From an uncultured Mollicutes bacterium (GTDB lineage Bacteria > Bacillota_I > Bacilli_A > Acholeplasmatales > Anaeroplasmataceae), in NCBI GenBank assembly GCA_900540175.1, contig UQFG01000003.1:62001-126000 (forward strand): 64,000 bases of DNA. The letters run 5' to 3'. Below the pieces are notes generated by a model that saw nothing but the letters and a program-made list of their open reading frames with translations, made no database searches and was not told where the DNA came from. A program made the position numbers and the translations under genes. Below, one piece after another: positions 33,311 through 41,995 of this stretch (positions within the stretch are counted from its first letter, which is position 1; every line of letters starts with the position of its first letter).

Positions 33311-33668
33311 TCGATTTCATAGCCTCCTTTGCTTTTGCTTCAATACTCGGCTTAAACAGCTCGTAGTAGGTATTCGTTGAACGGAAAGTGAGCTTTTTCG
33401 GCATTAGAAATTCCGACTTGATCCACGCATAGATAAATTTTTCTGCGGTCATTCCGTTGTATTTGACAAAGCCAAGAGCCGCAAAAGGTGCGGCGCTCAA
33501 AATACACACCCACGATACCGTTTCTGTTCCGACATAGGGCTTCAGTAAAAAATAAACGCCTACCGCCACCACGCAGGCGCATGCGGAAAAAATGAACTGC
33601 CGCATTGACAGTCCAAAAAACATTGATTCTGTATAGTTCCTGATTTCCCTGTTGATTTTAACTTCCAT
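33303..33668 (-). CDS. PrgI-family (VirB3-like) membrane protein
   Basis: A 121-aa protein with an N-terminal basic segment (MEVKINREIRNYTESMFFGL) and two close membrane helices (about 26-44 and 50-68), then a cytosolic tail. This is the PrgI pattern, equivalent to VirB3, which pairs with VirB4 at the inner face of the channel. It overlaps VirB4 by 8 nt and starts directly after the preceding stop. Confidence 0.88.
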   Translation of the reverse strand: MEVKINREIRNYTESMFFGLSMRQFIFSACACVVAVGVYFLLKPYVGTETVSWVCILSAAPFAALGFVKYNGMTAEKFIYAWIKSEFLMPKKLTFRSTNTYYELFKPSIEAKAKEAMKSND

Positions 33669-33839
33669 TTAGGAACTCCTTTCTTTTTGTTTTTTCGCCT
33701 GTCGGATTTCGTCGGCGCAGACGCACTCATCTACAAGGCAAATAATCTTGCCCTTTCGCCGTCCTCCGTAATACAGGCAATATCTGCAATCGCAGTCCTC
33801 AAGGGTGTAACCCTTGAATTTGTTGTATATTCGTTTCAT
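33669..33839 (-). CDS. Small cysteine-rich conjugation-region protein
   Basis: A 56-aa protein: MKRIYNKFKGYTLEDCDCRY, then CLYYGGRRKGKIICLVDECV and a lysine-rich tail. Six Cys are arranged like a small zinc-binding fold. AAGGAG lies 8 nt before the ATG, and its stop is directly followed by the PrgI start, whose ribosome binding site lies in its last codons. Function unknown. Confidence 0.75.
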   Translation of the reverse strand: MKRIYNKFKGYTLEDCDCRYCLYYGGRRKGKIICLVDECVCADEIRQAKKQKERSS

Positions 33840-33849
33840 TCTGTTCTCC

Positions 33850-34686
33850 TTACAGTCCCATCATCTCTCGGATAATACGGTCGGACATCCGCACCGCACC
33901 GACTAAAACAAGCATATTGAAAAGCAGCTCGCCGATATATGACCAAACCTGCGTGACTGCCGCCGCATCGGGATCGACAACAGGCGGGGAAGAAGCAAAC
34001 AAGGAGAAAATAATGCACGCTAAAACGATCACTGCACCTTCAAGACATACGGCACAGTAACTTTTAATGAACGATTTACCTACATTCTGACTCGGCTCTC
34101 CTGCAAAGGTGGAAAGCGGAATCGGTGCAAGTGCCGTATACATATATAACTTAAAAAATCTCCCGTACACCGTCATAATAAGCAGGAATGACATTACCGT
34201 AATAAACAAGCCGCCGATAAGCGTAACTGCCCATAACGGGATACTCTCAAAAAAGCCGCAGCTTTCAATCGTGTCAATCATTTCCTGCGGTAAGGTTGTC
34301 TGCTGTGCCGAAGTAAATCCTGCGGCGGTCATAATCGTGCCGATAGTACCCTGAACGATATTGAACAGCGCAAGCATTAACTCCATACCGTAAGTGATCC
34401 CCGCTTTTGCAAGAGCAAAGCGTATAAAAAGCTTAACGGCGTGTTCCGGCTTCTTAACCTCGGCAAAGCTGCCGCAGGTTTTAACCATACCTACGACAAA
34501 AAATAAAACGAGCAGCGCAAGACCTATCGCCTGCACAGCGCCGTTGATATTAACTATGACCGCCCATATTCCTCCTCCTTTGAAAGTTTGCGGTGTGGTC
34601 GTGATAAGCTGCCATATCTCAGCGAGTTTCTCATTCCAAGTTTCAAGGGCGTTCTGGAGATTCTGAACTACCCAGTTATCACTCAT
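33850..34686 (-). CDS. VirB6/TrbL-like channel protein
   Basis: A 278-aa polytopic membrane protein with about six helices (for example AIGLALLVLFFVVGMVKTCG and LIGGLFITVMSFLLIMTVYG) and the conserved YTALAPIPLSTFAGE loop of VirB6/TrbL-like proteins in Tn1549-type ICEs. It forms the inner-membrane part of the channel. It lies between the Maff2 and PrgI genes in the usual order. Confidence 0.85.
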   Translation of the reverse strand: MSDNWVVQNLQNALETWNEKLAEIWQLITTTPQTFKGGGIWAVIVNINGAVQAIGLALLVLFFVVGMVKTCGSFAEVKKPEHAVKLFIRFALAKAGITYGMELMLALFNIVQGTIGTIMTAAGFTSAQQTTLPQEMIDTIESCGFFESIPLWAVTLIGGLFITVMSFLLIMTVYGRFFKLYMYTALAPIPLSTFAGEPSQNVGKSFIKSYCAVCLEGAVIVLACIIFSLFASSPPVVDPDAAAVTQVWSYIGELLFNMLVLVGAVRMSDRIIREMMGL

Positions 34687-34712
34687 TTTCGTAGCACCTC
34701 CTTAAAGAAAAT

Positions 34713-34746
34713 GGGGTGTTCCTGAAAATGAATCCAGGAACACCCC
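34713..34746 (-). terminator. Strong hairpin after the Maff2 gene
   Basis: GGGGTGTTCCTG and CAGGAACACCCC are exact 12-bp arms with a 10-nt loop; on the minus strand ATTTTCTTT follows. It may act as a partial terminator or mRNA stabiliser giving more Maff2 than downstream proteins. Confidence 0.75.
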
Positions 34747-34767
34747 TATATGTTGTCAGTGTAAAGG

Positions 34768-35124
34768 TTAGCCCGTAATCAGAGTGAGGATTTCTTTTGC
34801 AAATACGATGATAATACCGCCCGCCAGCGTCAGAAATCCGTTTGCACGCTGCGAAGGATCGTGGGATTTCAGCGAAAGACCTACCTGAACGATACCAAAA
34901 CCGAGCAGGATAAGTCCAATCGCACGAATAAAACCGAAAATGAAATCGGACAGGTTATTGACTACGGTAAGCGGATCGCTTGCGGCGAAAGCCGTTGTAG
35001 ACATCGCAAAAATAGCGGTCAGGCTCAAAACCGCCGCACAGTAATAACGAAAGCCTTTCCTTACCTTTCCGGTCATAGGCAGTTTACGGGTTTCTTTCTT
35101 CTGAGTCTTATGAAAAATGTTCAT
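34768..35124 (-). CDS. Maff2-family membrane protein (VirB2-like)
   Basis: A 118-aa protein with a signal-like first helix ending in MSTTAFAASD (about residues 28-48) and two membrane helices (about 60-82 and 93-115) joined by a short polar loop. This is the Maff2 pattern, thought to be the pilin-like VirB2 equivalent of these ICEs. GGAGG 8 nt upstream sets ATG 35124 rather than the longer frame. It follows the coupling protein by 15 nt and is followed by a hairpin. Confidence 0.82.
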   Translation of the reverse strand: MNIFHKTQKKETRKLPMTGKVRKGFRYYCAAVLSLTAIFAMSTTAFAASDPLTVVNNLSDFIFGFIRAIGLILLGFGIVQVGLSLKSHDPSQRANGFLTLAGGIIIVFAKEILTLITG

Positions 35125-35139
35125 TCTGTTTTCCTCCAA

Positions 35140-37295
35140 TCAATTTGATAAGTTTTCAAAGTCCTCATCGGACAACAGCTCGTAAGTCGTTTCCGAAAGC
35201 TCCATTTCGGGAACGCTGTCGAGATCAACATACAGGGTTTCGATGGTCGCCACATTTTTTGTGACTTCGCCGTGCTTATACACGCCGCCTTTCCCGTCTG
35301 CGGTATACGCCACATTCGGGTGTTTCAAAATGTCGTACTTCAAATCCATTACCGGAAGCTCGCCACGGATAAACAAAATAGCGTAGCGGTTATCGAGCAT
35401 ACGCACTTCATCAGGGGTAAGCAGCTCACGCCCCGAAATCTGATAGTTGGTCGAGTAGCTTCCGCTTCTTCCTTCGCTTTTCCCGTAGGTGTTCGTGTCA
35501 ATCGTCTCTTTACCGAGCAGTTCGGACACATACTTGTGCGTACTCTGTTCATTGCCGCCGAGATAGAGAAATTCATCACAGTTGCCTACGATGCTTTCCC
35601 ATTGCTTCTCAAACAAAGCCTTCAACTGTGCCAGATTTTGCAGGATAATGGATACGGACACGCCTCTTGAACGCATAACTGAAAGTATTTTGTCACTGCA
35701 TATTCGACTGAGGTCGTTACTCTCAGCCAGTTTTCTTAGAAACTTCTTATATTTTCATATAAGCATAGACTATATCTTCTTCCTGCCATTGCAGGAGAGC
35801 ACTGCTTCGACTCACTTGAGCCTACTCCGTAAACGGATAGTCGTTGAACTTTCCTTTTCAGGCTTAGCTGCTGATTGCCCATTGTAAAAAGCACTTAGGT
35901 TTTCACCTTATGCCATCTCTGTATTTTTTTCTGCTTTCGCAGCATTCACATCTATACCTTGATTACGGCATTGTGTTTTAGCATACAGAGCTTTAGGGTG
36001 TTTCAGCAATTCAATGCTTTTTTCTGCACATCTTACGATGTGAGGACTCGGAACTCCAAGTCATCGGGCAGCGAAACATTCGCAAATTCGTCCATTAAGA
36101 AATGAACGGGGATAGGCAGCGAGCCGCCGTGGATATGGTCGGCGGAATAAAAGAGCTGCTGGAAAAGCTGTGTGTAAAGGATACTGACAAGGAAATTAAA
36201 ACTTGAGTCATTATCCGGTATCAACGCAAACAACGCCGTTTTCTTTTCTCCCATAGAAGCAAGGTCAAGCTCATCGGCAGAAGTCAGCGCTGCCAAGCTT
36301 TCAAGGTTGAATTTCTCCAAGCGTGCGGCAAGGGTAATCTGAATGGATTTCAAAGTCTTTGCCGAGCCAGAATGATAGGAACGATAGTATTTCAGGGCGA
36401 TATGGTCGGGATTATCCATTTCCAAATCCGCAAACAGGTTATCGAGCGGAGAAGGGCGGTTGTCCTCCTCGTCCTCAATCGCCGCCGCCCTGAGCATTTC
36501 CATTACCATAGCGAAATTCTGTTCCTCCTCCGGCGCTTCGTAGTGCAGATAAAAAATAAGAGCGAGTAAAAGCATACTCGCCGCAGTATCCCAAAAGGGA
36601 TCGTTGGACTGCGAGCCTTTCGGGGTGGTACTCTTAAAAAGGTTGGTCACAAGGCGCTGAATATCGTTGTCGTTCCTGAGATAGACAAACGGGTTGTAGC
36701 AATGGCTTTTTTCCATTGAAATCAAGTCCAGCACCTTGATTTCATAGCCTGCTTTTTCAAGCAGATTGCCTACATCACGCAAAATTTCCCCTTTTGGATC
36801 TAAAATGACCTGAGAGGAATTGCTTGTCTGCATTAAGTTCGGCTTACAATAGAATCTCGTCTTGCCTGCACCGGAGCCGCCGCACACCAAAGTATTTAAG
36901 TTCCTCCGGTGCTTTTTCGCATTGAGTCCGATCCGGACATTCTGCGTCATCAGCTTATTTTCCGAGGGCGGGCTTTGACGATACTTTTTATCAATGGCTT
37001 TTGCGCTGCCCCATTTTGCGCTGCCGTGTTCCTCACGCCTGCGGTAGTTCCTGCGTGTTGACAGATAAATCCCCATCCCCATTCCGTAGAGCAAAAGCAA
37101 AACGAGGACAGTTTTTAAGCTGTCCCCGCAAATTTCTATATGAAAGGGATTGTTAAAAGCAGTCAAAAGGCTCGGCAGTATCTCCGGCAGACCGCCCTTG
37201 ACAGACGGCGCTATCAATAAGCCGAGCCACACAACGGGAATAATCCCGATTACCGCAAAGATTATCGCAGACTGCCTGTTGCTATCTCGATTCAC
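35140..37295 (-). CDS. VirD4/TraG coupling protein, gene split by a group I intron
   Basis: Exon 1 is 37295-36058 and exon 2 is 35695-35140; joined they give 597 aa. It is the T4CP that hands relaxase-DNA to the channel. It has two N-terminal membrane helices, Walker A CGGSGAGKT, Walker B HFLMDEFANVS and the family segment SVSIILQNLAQLKALFEKQW. Unspliced, the frame stops 25 nt into the intron, before the last 185 residues. Removing 35696-36057 rebuilds the split codon TT|T and the expected PDDFDKILSVMRSRG. The start is GTG with AAAGGA 8 nt upstream. The small gene before it overlaps by 14 nt. Confidence 0.92.
35696..36057 (-). ncRNA. Group I self-splicing intron in the coupling-protein gene
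   Basis: A 362-nt intron without a protein gene. The four core elements are visible on the minus strand: P-like AATTGCTGAAAC (36011-36000), Q-like AATCAGCAGCTAAGCC (35876-35861), R-like GTTCAACGACTATCC (35849-35835) and S-like AAGATATAGTCT (35778-35767). GACTA and TAGTC form P7. The 5' site gives a proper P1: exon GACUU pairs with intron GAGUC (36047-36043), leaving the U-G wobble at the splice point. The intron ends in G (35696). Both boundaries restore the host frame. Confidence 0.9.
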
Positions 37296-37482
37296 GGCAG
37301 GATTCCTTTTCTACCACTTTGAACTTGCGTCTTGGGGCGTGACCGATTTTGATAATCAGGTCATCAACGGCGTCAGTGGACTTTCCCTCTTTTTTGAGAT
37401 CGGTCTTTTTGTCGTTCAGAGAACGGATCACAACGCCGTGTTCATAATCGTCCAAAGCAATATGATAAAGTTCTTCTTTCAT
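37282..37482 (-). CDS. Small conserved protein before the coupling protein
   Basis: A 66-aa charged protein: MKEELYHIALDDYEHGVVIR, then SLNDKKTDLKKEGKSTDAVD and a basic C-terminus. I recall similar genes beside TraG in related ICEs but know no function. GGAGG lies 8 nt before the ATG; it overlaps the coupling-protein start by 14 nt. Confidence 0.7.
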   Translation of the reverse strand: MKEELYHIALDDYEHGVVIRSLNDKKTDLKKEGKSTDAVDDLIIKIGHAPRRKFKVVEKESCRESR

Positions 37483-37497
37483 CACAGCTACCTCCGG

Positions 37498-38385
37498 TTA
37501 TCTCTCCTGTTCCTTTGAGCGTTCCGCCCGCTGGCGGTACAGTTCATCGGAAACACGGGCAGTAATTTCCTTAAACGCTTTCTGCGTCTTGCCAAGTTCC
37601 GTTTTAATATCTTTCGGCTCCTTGTTTTTCAGCTCATCGGGGATACGGTCAATCGCAAAGTTCTGCGTATCAACGCCGTACTTCTTGCAGAGCATATATC
37701 CAATGCAAACTGCCTGAAAGCCCATATCCCTGCGGCTGTATACCTCGCTGTTCATAGAAAGCTCGGCGTGTCCGAGTTCCTGAGCGACGCACTGGCAGAG
37801 GGCAACGCTGTCGCCAATGTCCCGCTTCACATAAAGCGTCTGATCTTCATTTTTATAGAAAGCGCCCATATCCGGATAAGGAAGCTCATTAACGCTTTCA
37901 ATATTGATTGGTGCGCTGTCAAGCATAACCGCTACCAGTTTTCTCGGATCACGGTTAGCGGTCGGAGCGGCGGGGCGCTTTCCGTTAGTCTGCGAAACAT
38001 CAAGCACTCTTTTCAAATTAAAATCAATGCCGATTGTCCCGTCTTTCTTTGTGTACTCATAGGGATCAAGGATAATAAAGGTCTTAGAGCCTTTATTGAC
38101 CTTAACGCCCTCAGCCGCCCAATCGTCAAACTCCTTGATCTGGCTTGCCTGCGGGAACTGCTTATACATCAGCAGCGCATTGTTCGCCGTGTACCTGTCC
38201 ATACGGCTCTGCACATCAAGGTAGGCTTTGAATTTTTCCGGCGACTGCACCACTTCCAAAGCGGTGTTGTCAAGCAGTTGGTAAATGGCTTCTTTCTCCG
38301 CTTTTTTCTTGGCGGCGTATTCCTCCGGCGAAAGTCTCGGCGGTCTTGCGCCGCTGCTTTGCTTACTCTTAAAATCGTTTGTCAT
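37498..38385 (-). CDS. ArdC-like ssDNA-binding/zincin-like protein
   Basis: A 295-aa protein. Residues 35-135 resemble the ArdC N-terminal domain (FKAYLDVQSRMDRYTANNAL and GVKVNKGSKTFIILDPYEYT), which binds single-stranded DNA. The middle has a metallopeptidase-like helix AQELGHAELSMNSEVY, where the usual HExxH begins with Gln, so catalysis may be lost. ArdC proteins protect incoming DNA from restriction. It precedes the coupling-protein cluster in the transfer operon. Confidence 0.7.
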   Translation of the reverse strand: MTNDFKSKQSSGARPPRLSPEEYAAKKKAEKEAIYQLLDNTALEVVQSPEKFKAYLDVQSRMDRYTANNALLMYKQFPQASQIKEFDDWAAEGVKVNKGSKTFIILDPYEYTKKDGTIGIDFNLKRVLDVSQTNGKRPAAPTANRDPRKLVAVMLDSAPINIESVNELPYPDMGAFYKNEDQTLYVKRDIGDSVALCQCVAQELGHAELSMNSEVYSRRDMGFQAVCIGYMLCKKYGVDTQNFAIDRIPDELKNKEPKDIKTELGKTQKAFKEITARVSDELYRQRAERSKEQER

Positions 38386-38391
38386 ATCTTT

Positions 38392-39219
38392 TTACCTCTC
38401 TTTTGATAGATTTGATTTTTGTGGGTGCGGGACGCTAATCTGCCCCAACGCCTGTGCTGTGCGGTTTTCTTCTTTGGAAACGGTCGGCTCGCTGCGTTCT
38501 GTTCCTTTTTCCGCCTTTGCCGCCGCCCTGTATCTGCTGAGATTTTCCTTTACAGACGATTTCACACGGGAAACTCTGAGTTTATCTGCCGTATCCATCG
38601 CCTTTTGCTCCAAAGACGCAAATCCTTTCTGCGCTTTTTCAAATAAGCGGGACAGCCTTGACAATGTGCCTTTATCTGTTTTGGAATGTTCCGCTTCTTT
38701 TGCGGTTTTCCCCATAAACAGCAGTCCCATATTTTTCAAATGCCCTTTTGCGCCCTGAAGCTCCGTTTGCATAGCGGACAGCTTCTTTGTGTCCTGCGCC
38801 ATTTCCTTTGACATTCTGCCGAACATAGCAGACAGCTTATCCAACGCTTCGGGGATTTTCATTGCCCTAACCGATTCGGCGAGGGCGTTCCTGCCTTTTT
38901 CCCGGAACGCCCGCACAGCGTTCCCGGCTGACTGGATCAGATTGTCCTTCATCTTTTTGACTGCGGAAAATCCCTGACGGATTTTGCCCTCCGTTTTTTC
39001 CACAAGGGTATGGCACTTGCTCCGCAGCGTGTTGTTGTGAATTAAATTGATTTCACGGCGCATATCCTGAAGCTCGCCGAGCATTTCTGTCAATGTTTCT
39101 TCCATACCGCCGATATAGCTTACCAGCGACTGCACCTCGTTTTTCTCTTTCATCAAGCCGTTTTTATCGAGCGTGTCTAAAAGCTCCACGATCTGCGGGT
39201 GTTCCTTTAGTTGATCCAT
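38392..39219 (-). CDS. Coiled-coil protein of the relaxase operon
   Basis: A 275-aa protein, mostly helical, beginning MDQLKEHPQIVELLDTLDKN with probable coiled coils in the first 100 residues (MEETLTEMLGELQDMRREIN). The C-terminal part repeats a motif also seen in the PcfB-like neighbour (VKENLSRYRAAAKAEKGTER against VKEKLDRYKAAAKAEKEAER). ATG 39219 with GAGAGGTG is preferred; GTG 39228 overlapping the previous stop is an alternative. Function unknown. Confidence 0.7.
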   Translation of the reverse strand: MDQLKEHPQIVELLDTLDKNGLMKEKNEVQSLVSYIGGMEETLTEMLGELQDMRREINLIHNNTLRSKCHTLVEKTEGKIRQGFSAVKKMKDNLIQSAGNAVRAFREKGRNALAESVRAMKIPEALDKLSAMFGRMSKEMAQDTKKLSAMQTELQGAKGHLKNMGLLFMGKTAKEAEHSKTDKGTLSRLSRLFEKAQKGFASLEQKAMDTADKLRVSRVKSSVKENLSRYRAAAKAEKGTERSEPTVSKEENRTAQALGQISVPHPQKSNLSKER

Positions 39220-39224
39220 TTCGC

Positions 39225-40034
39225 TCACCTCTCTTTCGGCTTCTTGGATTTCTTCGGCTGCCTGTGAATAGTCTGCCGATTGGCTTCAGGGGTTTTCGGC
39301 TTCTCTTTGGAAACCTCCGGCATAGTACGCTCTGCTTCCTTTTCCGCTTTGGCGGCTGCCTTATATCGGTCGAGCTTTTCTTTGACTGAAGGCTTTTTAT
39401 CCGCCGCTTTTGCTATACCCTTATCAGTGTGCGTACCTGTCGTTTCTGAGCTTCGCTCGGACGGAGGGTTTTTGTCCGTCTTTGCGACCGAGGGGTTTTG
39501 GTGGGAATTTTCCTCCTTCTGCATTGGCTTTCCCATCGCTTCCTCTACAATGATCTCACCCCTTGATTTCGTAGGAACTTCATTTGCAGCCGCTTCACGG
39601 TCTGCCACATCTTTTTCCGCTTCAGAAACGATAGAAGCCTTATCGACTTTACCGAGTTCAAAGCGGTCGGAAATACGCTGGATTTTCGCAGCGTCCTCTG
39701 CACGGGCGATAATATCTACCATCGCAGTGTCGCTCTTTGTGTTTTTATCACGAAGGACGCAATAAAGAACGCCGTATCGCTTTGCCTGTTCGGTAAACTT
39801 CGGCAAGTCTTTCTGCTGGAAAGAAAACACCTTCAGTTCCTTGCCGGATTTAATCATATTGGTAAGCCGTGCTTTTCCTCGTGTCTTATTCGACTGGCTG
39901 ATCTCCTGCTTCAGCACGGAAGCTAACAGAATAGCGATATTCTTCGCCGCCGAGCCTGTGAGCCGGACAGCCACTTCAAATCCTTCAAGCGAAAGCCTGA
40001 CGATTTGTTCTGCTGCGTCACCGCCGTTGTTCAT
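39225..40034 (-). CDS. PcfB/DUF3801-family relaxosome protein
   Basis: A 269-aa protein. The first 140 residues match the PcfB/DUF3801 pattern: AAEQIVRLSLEGFEVAVRLT, then GSAAKNIAILLASVLKQE and KVFSFQQKDLPKFTEQAKRY. The rest is a disordered charged tail ending in Lys/Arg. In enterococcal plasmids PcfB and related proteins help load the relaxase-DNA complex on the coupling protein. Start 40034 has AAAGGAG upstream. It overlaps the relaxase gene end by 17 nt. Confidence 0.82.
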   Translation of the reverse strand: MNNGGDAAEQIVRLSLEGFEVAVRLTGSAAKNIAILLASVLKQEISQSNKTRGKARLTNMIKSGKELKVFSFQQKDLPKFTEQAKRYGVLYCVLRDKNTKSDTAMVDIIARAEDAAKIQRISDRFELGKVDKASIVSEAEKDVADREAAANEVPTKSRGEIIVEEAMGKPMQKEENSHQNPSVAKTDKNPPSERSSETTGTHTDKGIAKAADKKPSVKEKLDRYKAAAKAEKEAERTMPEVSKEKPKTPEANRQTIHRQPKKSKKPKER

Positions 40035-41400
40035 AATTTCTGGACTCCTTTCTTTGAGATTTTTCTTCCTCTGCCTTGACTTGCGAAAGGGTATCGGCAA
40101 TCAAGCCCGACCTTTCCGCAATCCCGTCACAGAGCTTTACTTCTTTGCGAAGCTCTTGTAAGCGTTCTGAAATGGCGGAGATTTTTTTCTTTGCCGCCGA
40201 CAGCCGTTCATCTGGTATATTTACTTTTCGTATTTCATTTCGGAGATGTGTTCTGTCGGCAGTGAGGGCTTGGATTTCCGCCTCTACTGACCGCTTATAT
40301 GAAAAAAGCTGCTCGTCCGTACCGATCTGGTGCTTACCGAGCAGCGTTACCTGTTTTGTGAGTGTATCCAGCTTCATCAAATCATCTTTGAGAAGATAAT
40401 GAAGCCTTGCTGTATTCTGTTGTTTCTGATTGTGTTTTGGAAGGTAGCCGAGCCGGTAGCAGTAATAGAGATACAATCCATACAAACCTCCAACCTTCTG
40501 GATTTTGTTTTCTCGTGTAGGCAAGCGATACTGCCGGACGATATAAGTCCTTGGCTGAAACGGCTTGAATACGATATTATCCCGATTGGCGGTAAGCCGC
40601 TCAAGGATTTTTTCTTTGGTGTATTCCTCGCCAAGCCGATAAGTCCGTATAGGCTTTTCGCTCCCCTTTGGTGTAACCGTAGCATACTTGCGGTTAGGAC
40701 TGAAATTCGAGTGATACCCCATTACACCCAGCTCGTATTGGAACTGCCGCAGGTTGCGGCTCATCGCAATCGCTTCGTCAATCGCTTTTTTAGCATTGTT
40801 GTATCGGGTAGGCATACCTGCTTCGTCCTTCATCGTAAGATAGGCTGGAGATCTGTGCAGCTCCGGCTTTTCTACAATAGACAGCTTGTGTTCCAAGCAG
40901 ATCTCATCGGCGATATGGCGGAAGTAGTACCAAGACTTTTCTTTGTCTTTAAGCCGCTTCCCATCGGCGAAGGAAACAGAGTTGATGACAAAATGGCAGT
41001 GGAGATGTTTCGTGTTCAGATGGGTAGTGACGACCACCTGAAACCGCTTGCCCCACATCTTTGTTGCGAACTCCATTCCGATCTGCTGCGCCTGTTCGGG
41101 TGTAACCTCGTTTTCCTTAAAACTCAGATACCCGTGATACGCCTGAATCCCGTCCGTCTTGCCGAACTGTTCCTTGACGGTAATGAATTGGTCACGAGCC
41201 ATAGCCACATTGCAGTTAATCCCGTCGCAGAAAAACTCGTGTTCCGTTTTCTCCTCGTCCTTTGCATAGGCAAGCACATCTTTGAGCGCCTGATAATCTT
41301 CGGACGAATATTTGGGATTAGCGGTCTTTTCACTATCGGTCGTATAGTCGAGTACCTGACCGAGCCGCACGCTTACTTTCCAAAGCTTTGTTACTGCCAT
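40018..41400 (-). CDS. MOBP-type relaxase
   Basis: A 460-aa DNA relaxase that nicks oriT and carries the strand into the recipient. The metal-binding motif III is HLNTKHLHCHFVIN (about residues 128-141), and the probable nicking Tyr is in VLDYTTDSEKT near residue 19. The C-terminal third is helical. MobC lies directly upstream (10-nt overlap) and a candidate oriT lies upstream of that, the standard order. Confidence 0.93.
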   Translation of the reverse strand: MAVTKLWKVSVRLGQVLDYTTDSEKTANPKYSSEDYQALKDVLAYAKDEEKTEHEFFCDGINCNVAMARDQFITVKEQFGKTDGIQAYHGYLSFKENEVTPEQAQQIGMEFATKMWGKRFQVVVTTHLNTKHLHCHFVINSVSFADGKRLKDKEKSWYYFRHIADEICLEHKLSIVEKPELHRSPAYLTMKDEAGMPTRYNNAKKAIDEAIAMSRNLRQFQYELGVMGYHSNFSPNRKYATVTPKGSEKPIRTYRLGEEYTKEKILERLTANRDNIVFKPFQPRTYIVRQYRLPTRENKIQKVGGLYGLYLYYCYRLGYLPKHNQKQQNTARLHYLLKDDLMKLDTLTKQVTLLGKHQIGTDEQLFSYKRSVEAEIQALTADRTHLRNEIRKVNIPDERLSAAKKKISAISERLQELRKEVKLCDGIAERSGLIADTLSQVKAEEEKSQRKESRNYEQRR

Positions 41401-41729
41401 TTCAATCCGCTTTTTTCAGGGCGTAGAAATTCACGCTCAATCGCCGCCTGAAACTTGTGCCATCGCAGCGCTTCGTTTTTGAGCATTTGCGAATCGACGA
41501 AACCGAGTGCGTTTGCTTTTATGGCAAGCTGATTGATGTTGTTGCCGATAGAGGAGAGTTCCCGCATAGTATCGTAGAATCTCTCATCCGGTTTTTCTCT
41601 CGGCTCATACCCTCGAAGAAGCAATCGTACAAGCGCCGCTTCGGTCAGGCAACTTTTCTTTGCTTTCTTCTGCAAATCCTGTGCTTCCGCCTTTGAAAAC
41701 CAAAATTGTTTTTTGACTGTTCGTTTCAC
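41391..41729 (-). CDS. mobC: MobC-like relaxosome accessory protein
   Basis: A 112-aa protein with a ribbon-helix-helix-like N-terminus (KKQFWFSKAEAQDLQKKAKK) and the conserved MobC helix LSSIGNNINQLAIKANALG. MobC proteins bind near oriT and help the relaxase open the strands. It starts with GTG overlapping the previous stop; GGAGG lies 10 nt upstream. Confidence 0.87.
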   Translation of the reverse strand: MKRTVKKQFWFSKAEAQDLQKKAKKSCLTEAALVRLLLRGYEPREKPDERFYDTMRELSSIGNNINQLAIKANALGFVDSQMLKNEALRWHKFQAAIEREFLRPEKSGLKWQ

Positions 41730-41857
41730 AGTTCCTTATCCTCCTTCCGGTTATTTTCGGTGCTGCTAATTCGGTTGATTTGCATAAGGCACATTATCGT
41801 AATGCCGATAACTCCGCCGAGCAGGAAGCCTATCATAAAAAATAGAAATTCGTGCAT
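41726..41857 (-). CDS. Short membrane protein (DUF3789-like)
   Basis: A 43-aa protein: MHEFLFFMIGFLLGGVIGIT, then IMCLMQINRISSTENN. One glycine-rich membrane helix and a short charged tail match the DUF3789 pattern found just upstream of MobC in related ICEs. AAAGGA lies 7 nt before the ATG. Function unknown. Confidence 0.75.
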   Translation of the reverse strand: MHEFLFFMIGFLLGGVIGITIMCLMQINRISSTENNRKEDKEL

Positions 41858-41888
41858 AATCAAAATCCTTTCTTGTATTGGGGTATTA

Positions 41889-41980
41889 GGGGCAGCCCCT
41901 AACGAGTTTTTACTGTTTTTGCCCGATAGGAGTAAAAACAGTCTGCTCGCTAAGATAATGCAGACCTGTCCGGCTGCCCC
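41889..41980. promoter_or_regulatory. oriT: Candidate origin of transfer (oriT)
   Basis: Three inverted repeats lie in 92 nt upstream of mobC and the relaxase gene: outer GGGGCAGCC (41889-41897) with GGCTGCCCC (41972-41980), inner GTTTTTACT (41906-41914) with AGTAAAAAC (41931-41939), and GTCTGC (41941-41946) with GCAGAC (41960-41965). No coding frame covers them. Place and structure fit oriT; the nick site cannot be assigned. Confidence 0.55.
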
Positions 41981-41995
41981 GTATTTTCCTGAAAT

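Noticed and set aside
35677..36057. Insertion in the coupling-protein gene as an IS or group II intron
   Set aside because: No transposase, terminal repeats or target duplication, and no group II domain V or GUGYG start. Group I core elements and exact frame repair fit instead.
40330..41451. Long plus-strand open frame (373 codons) opposite the relaxase gene
   Set aside because: The relaxase on the other strand has clear motifs and operon context; the plus frame has no known motif and no ribosome binding site.
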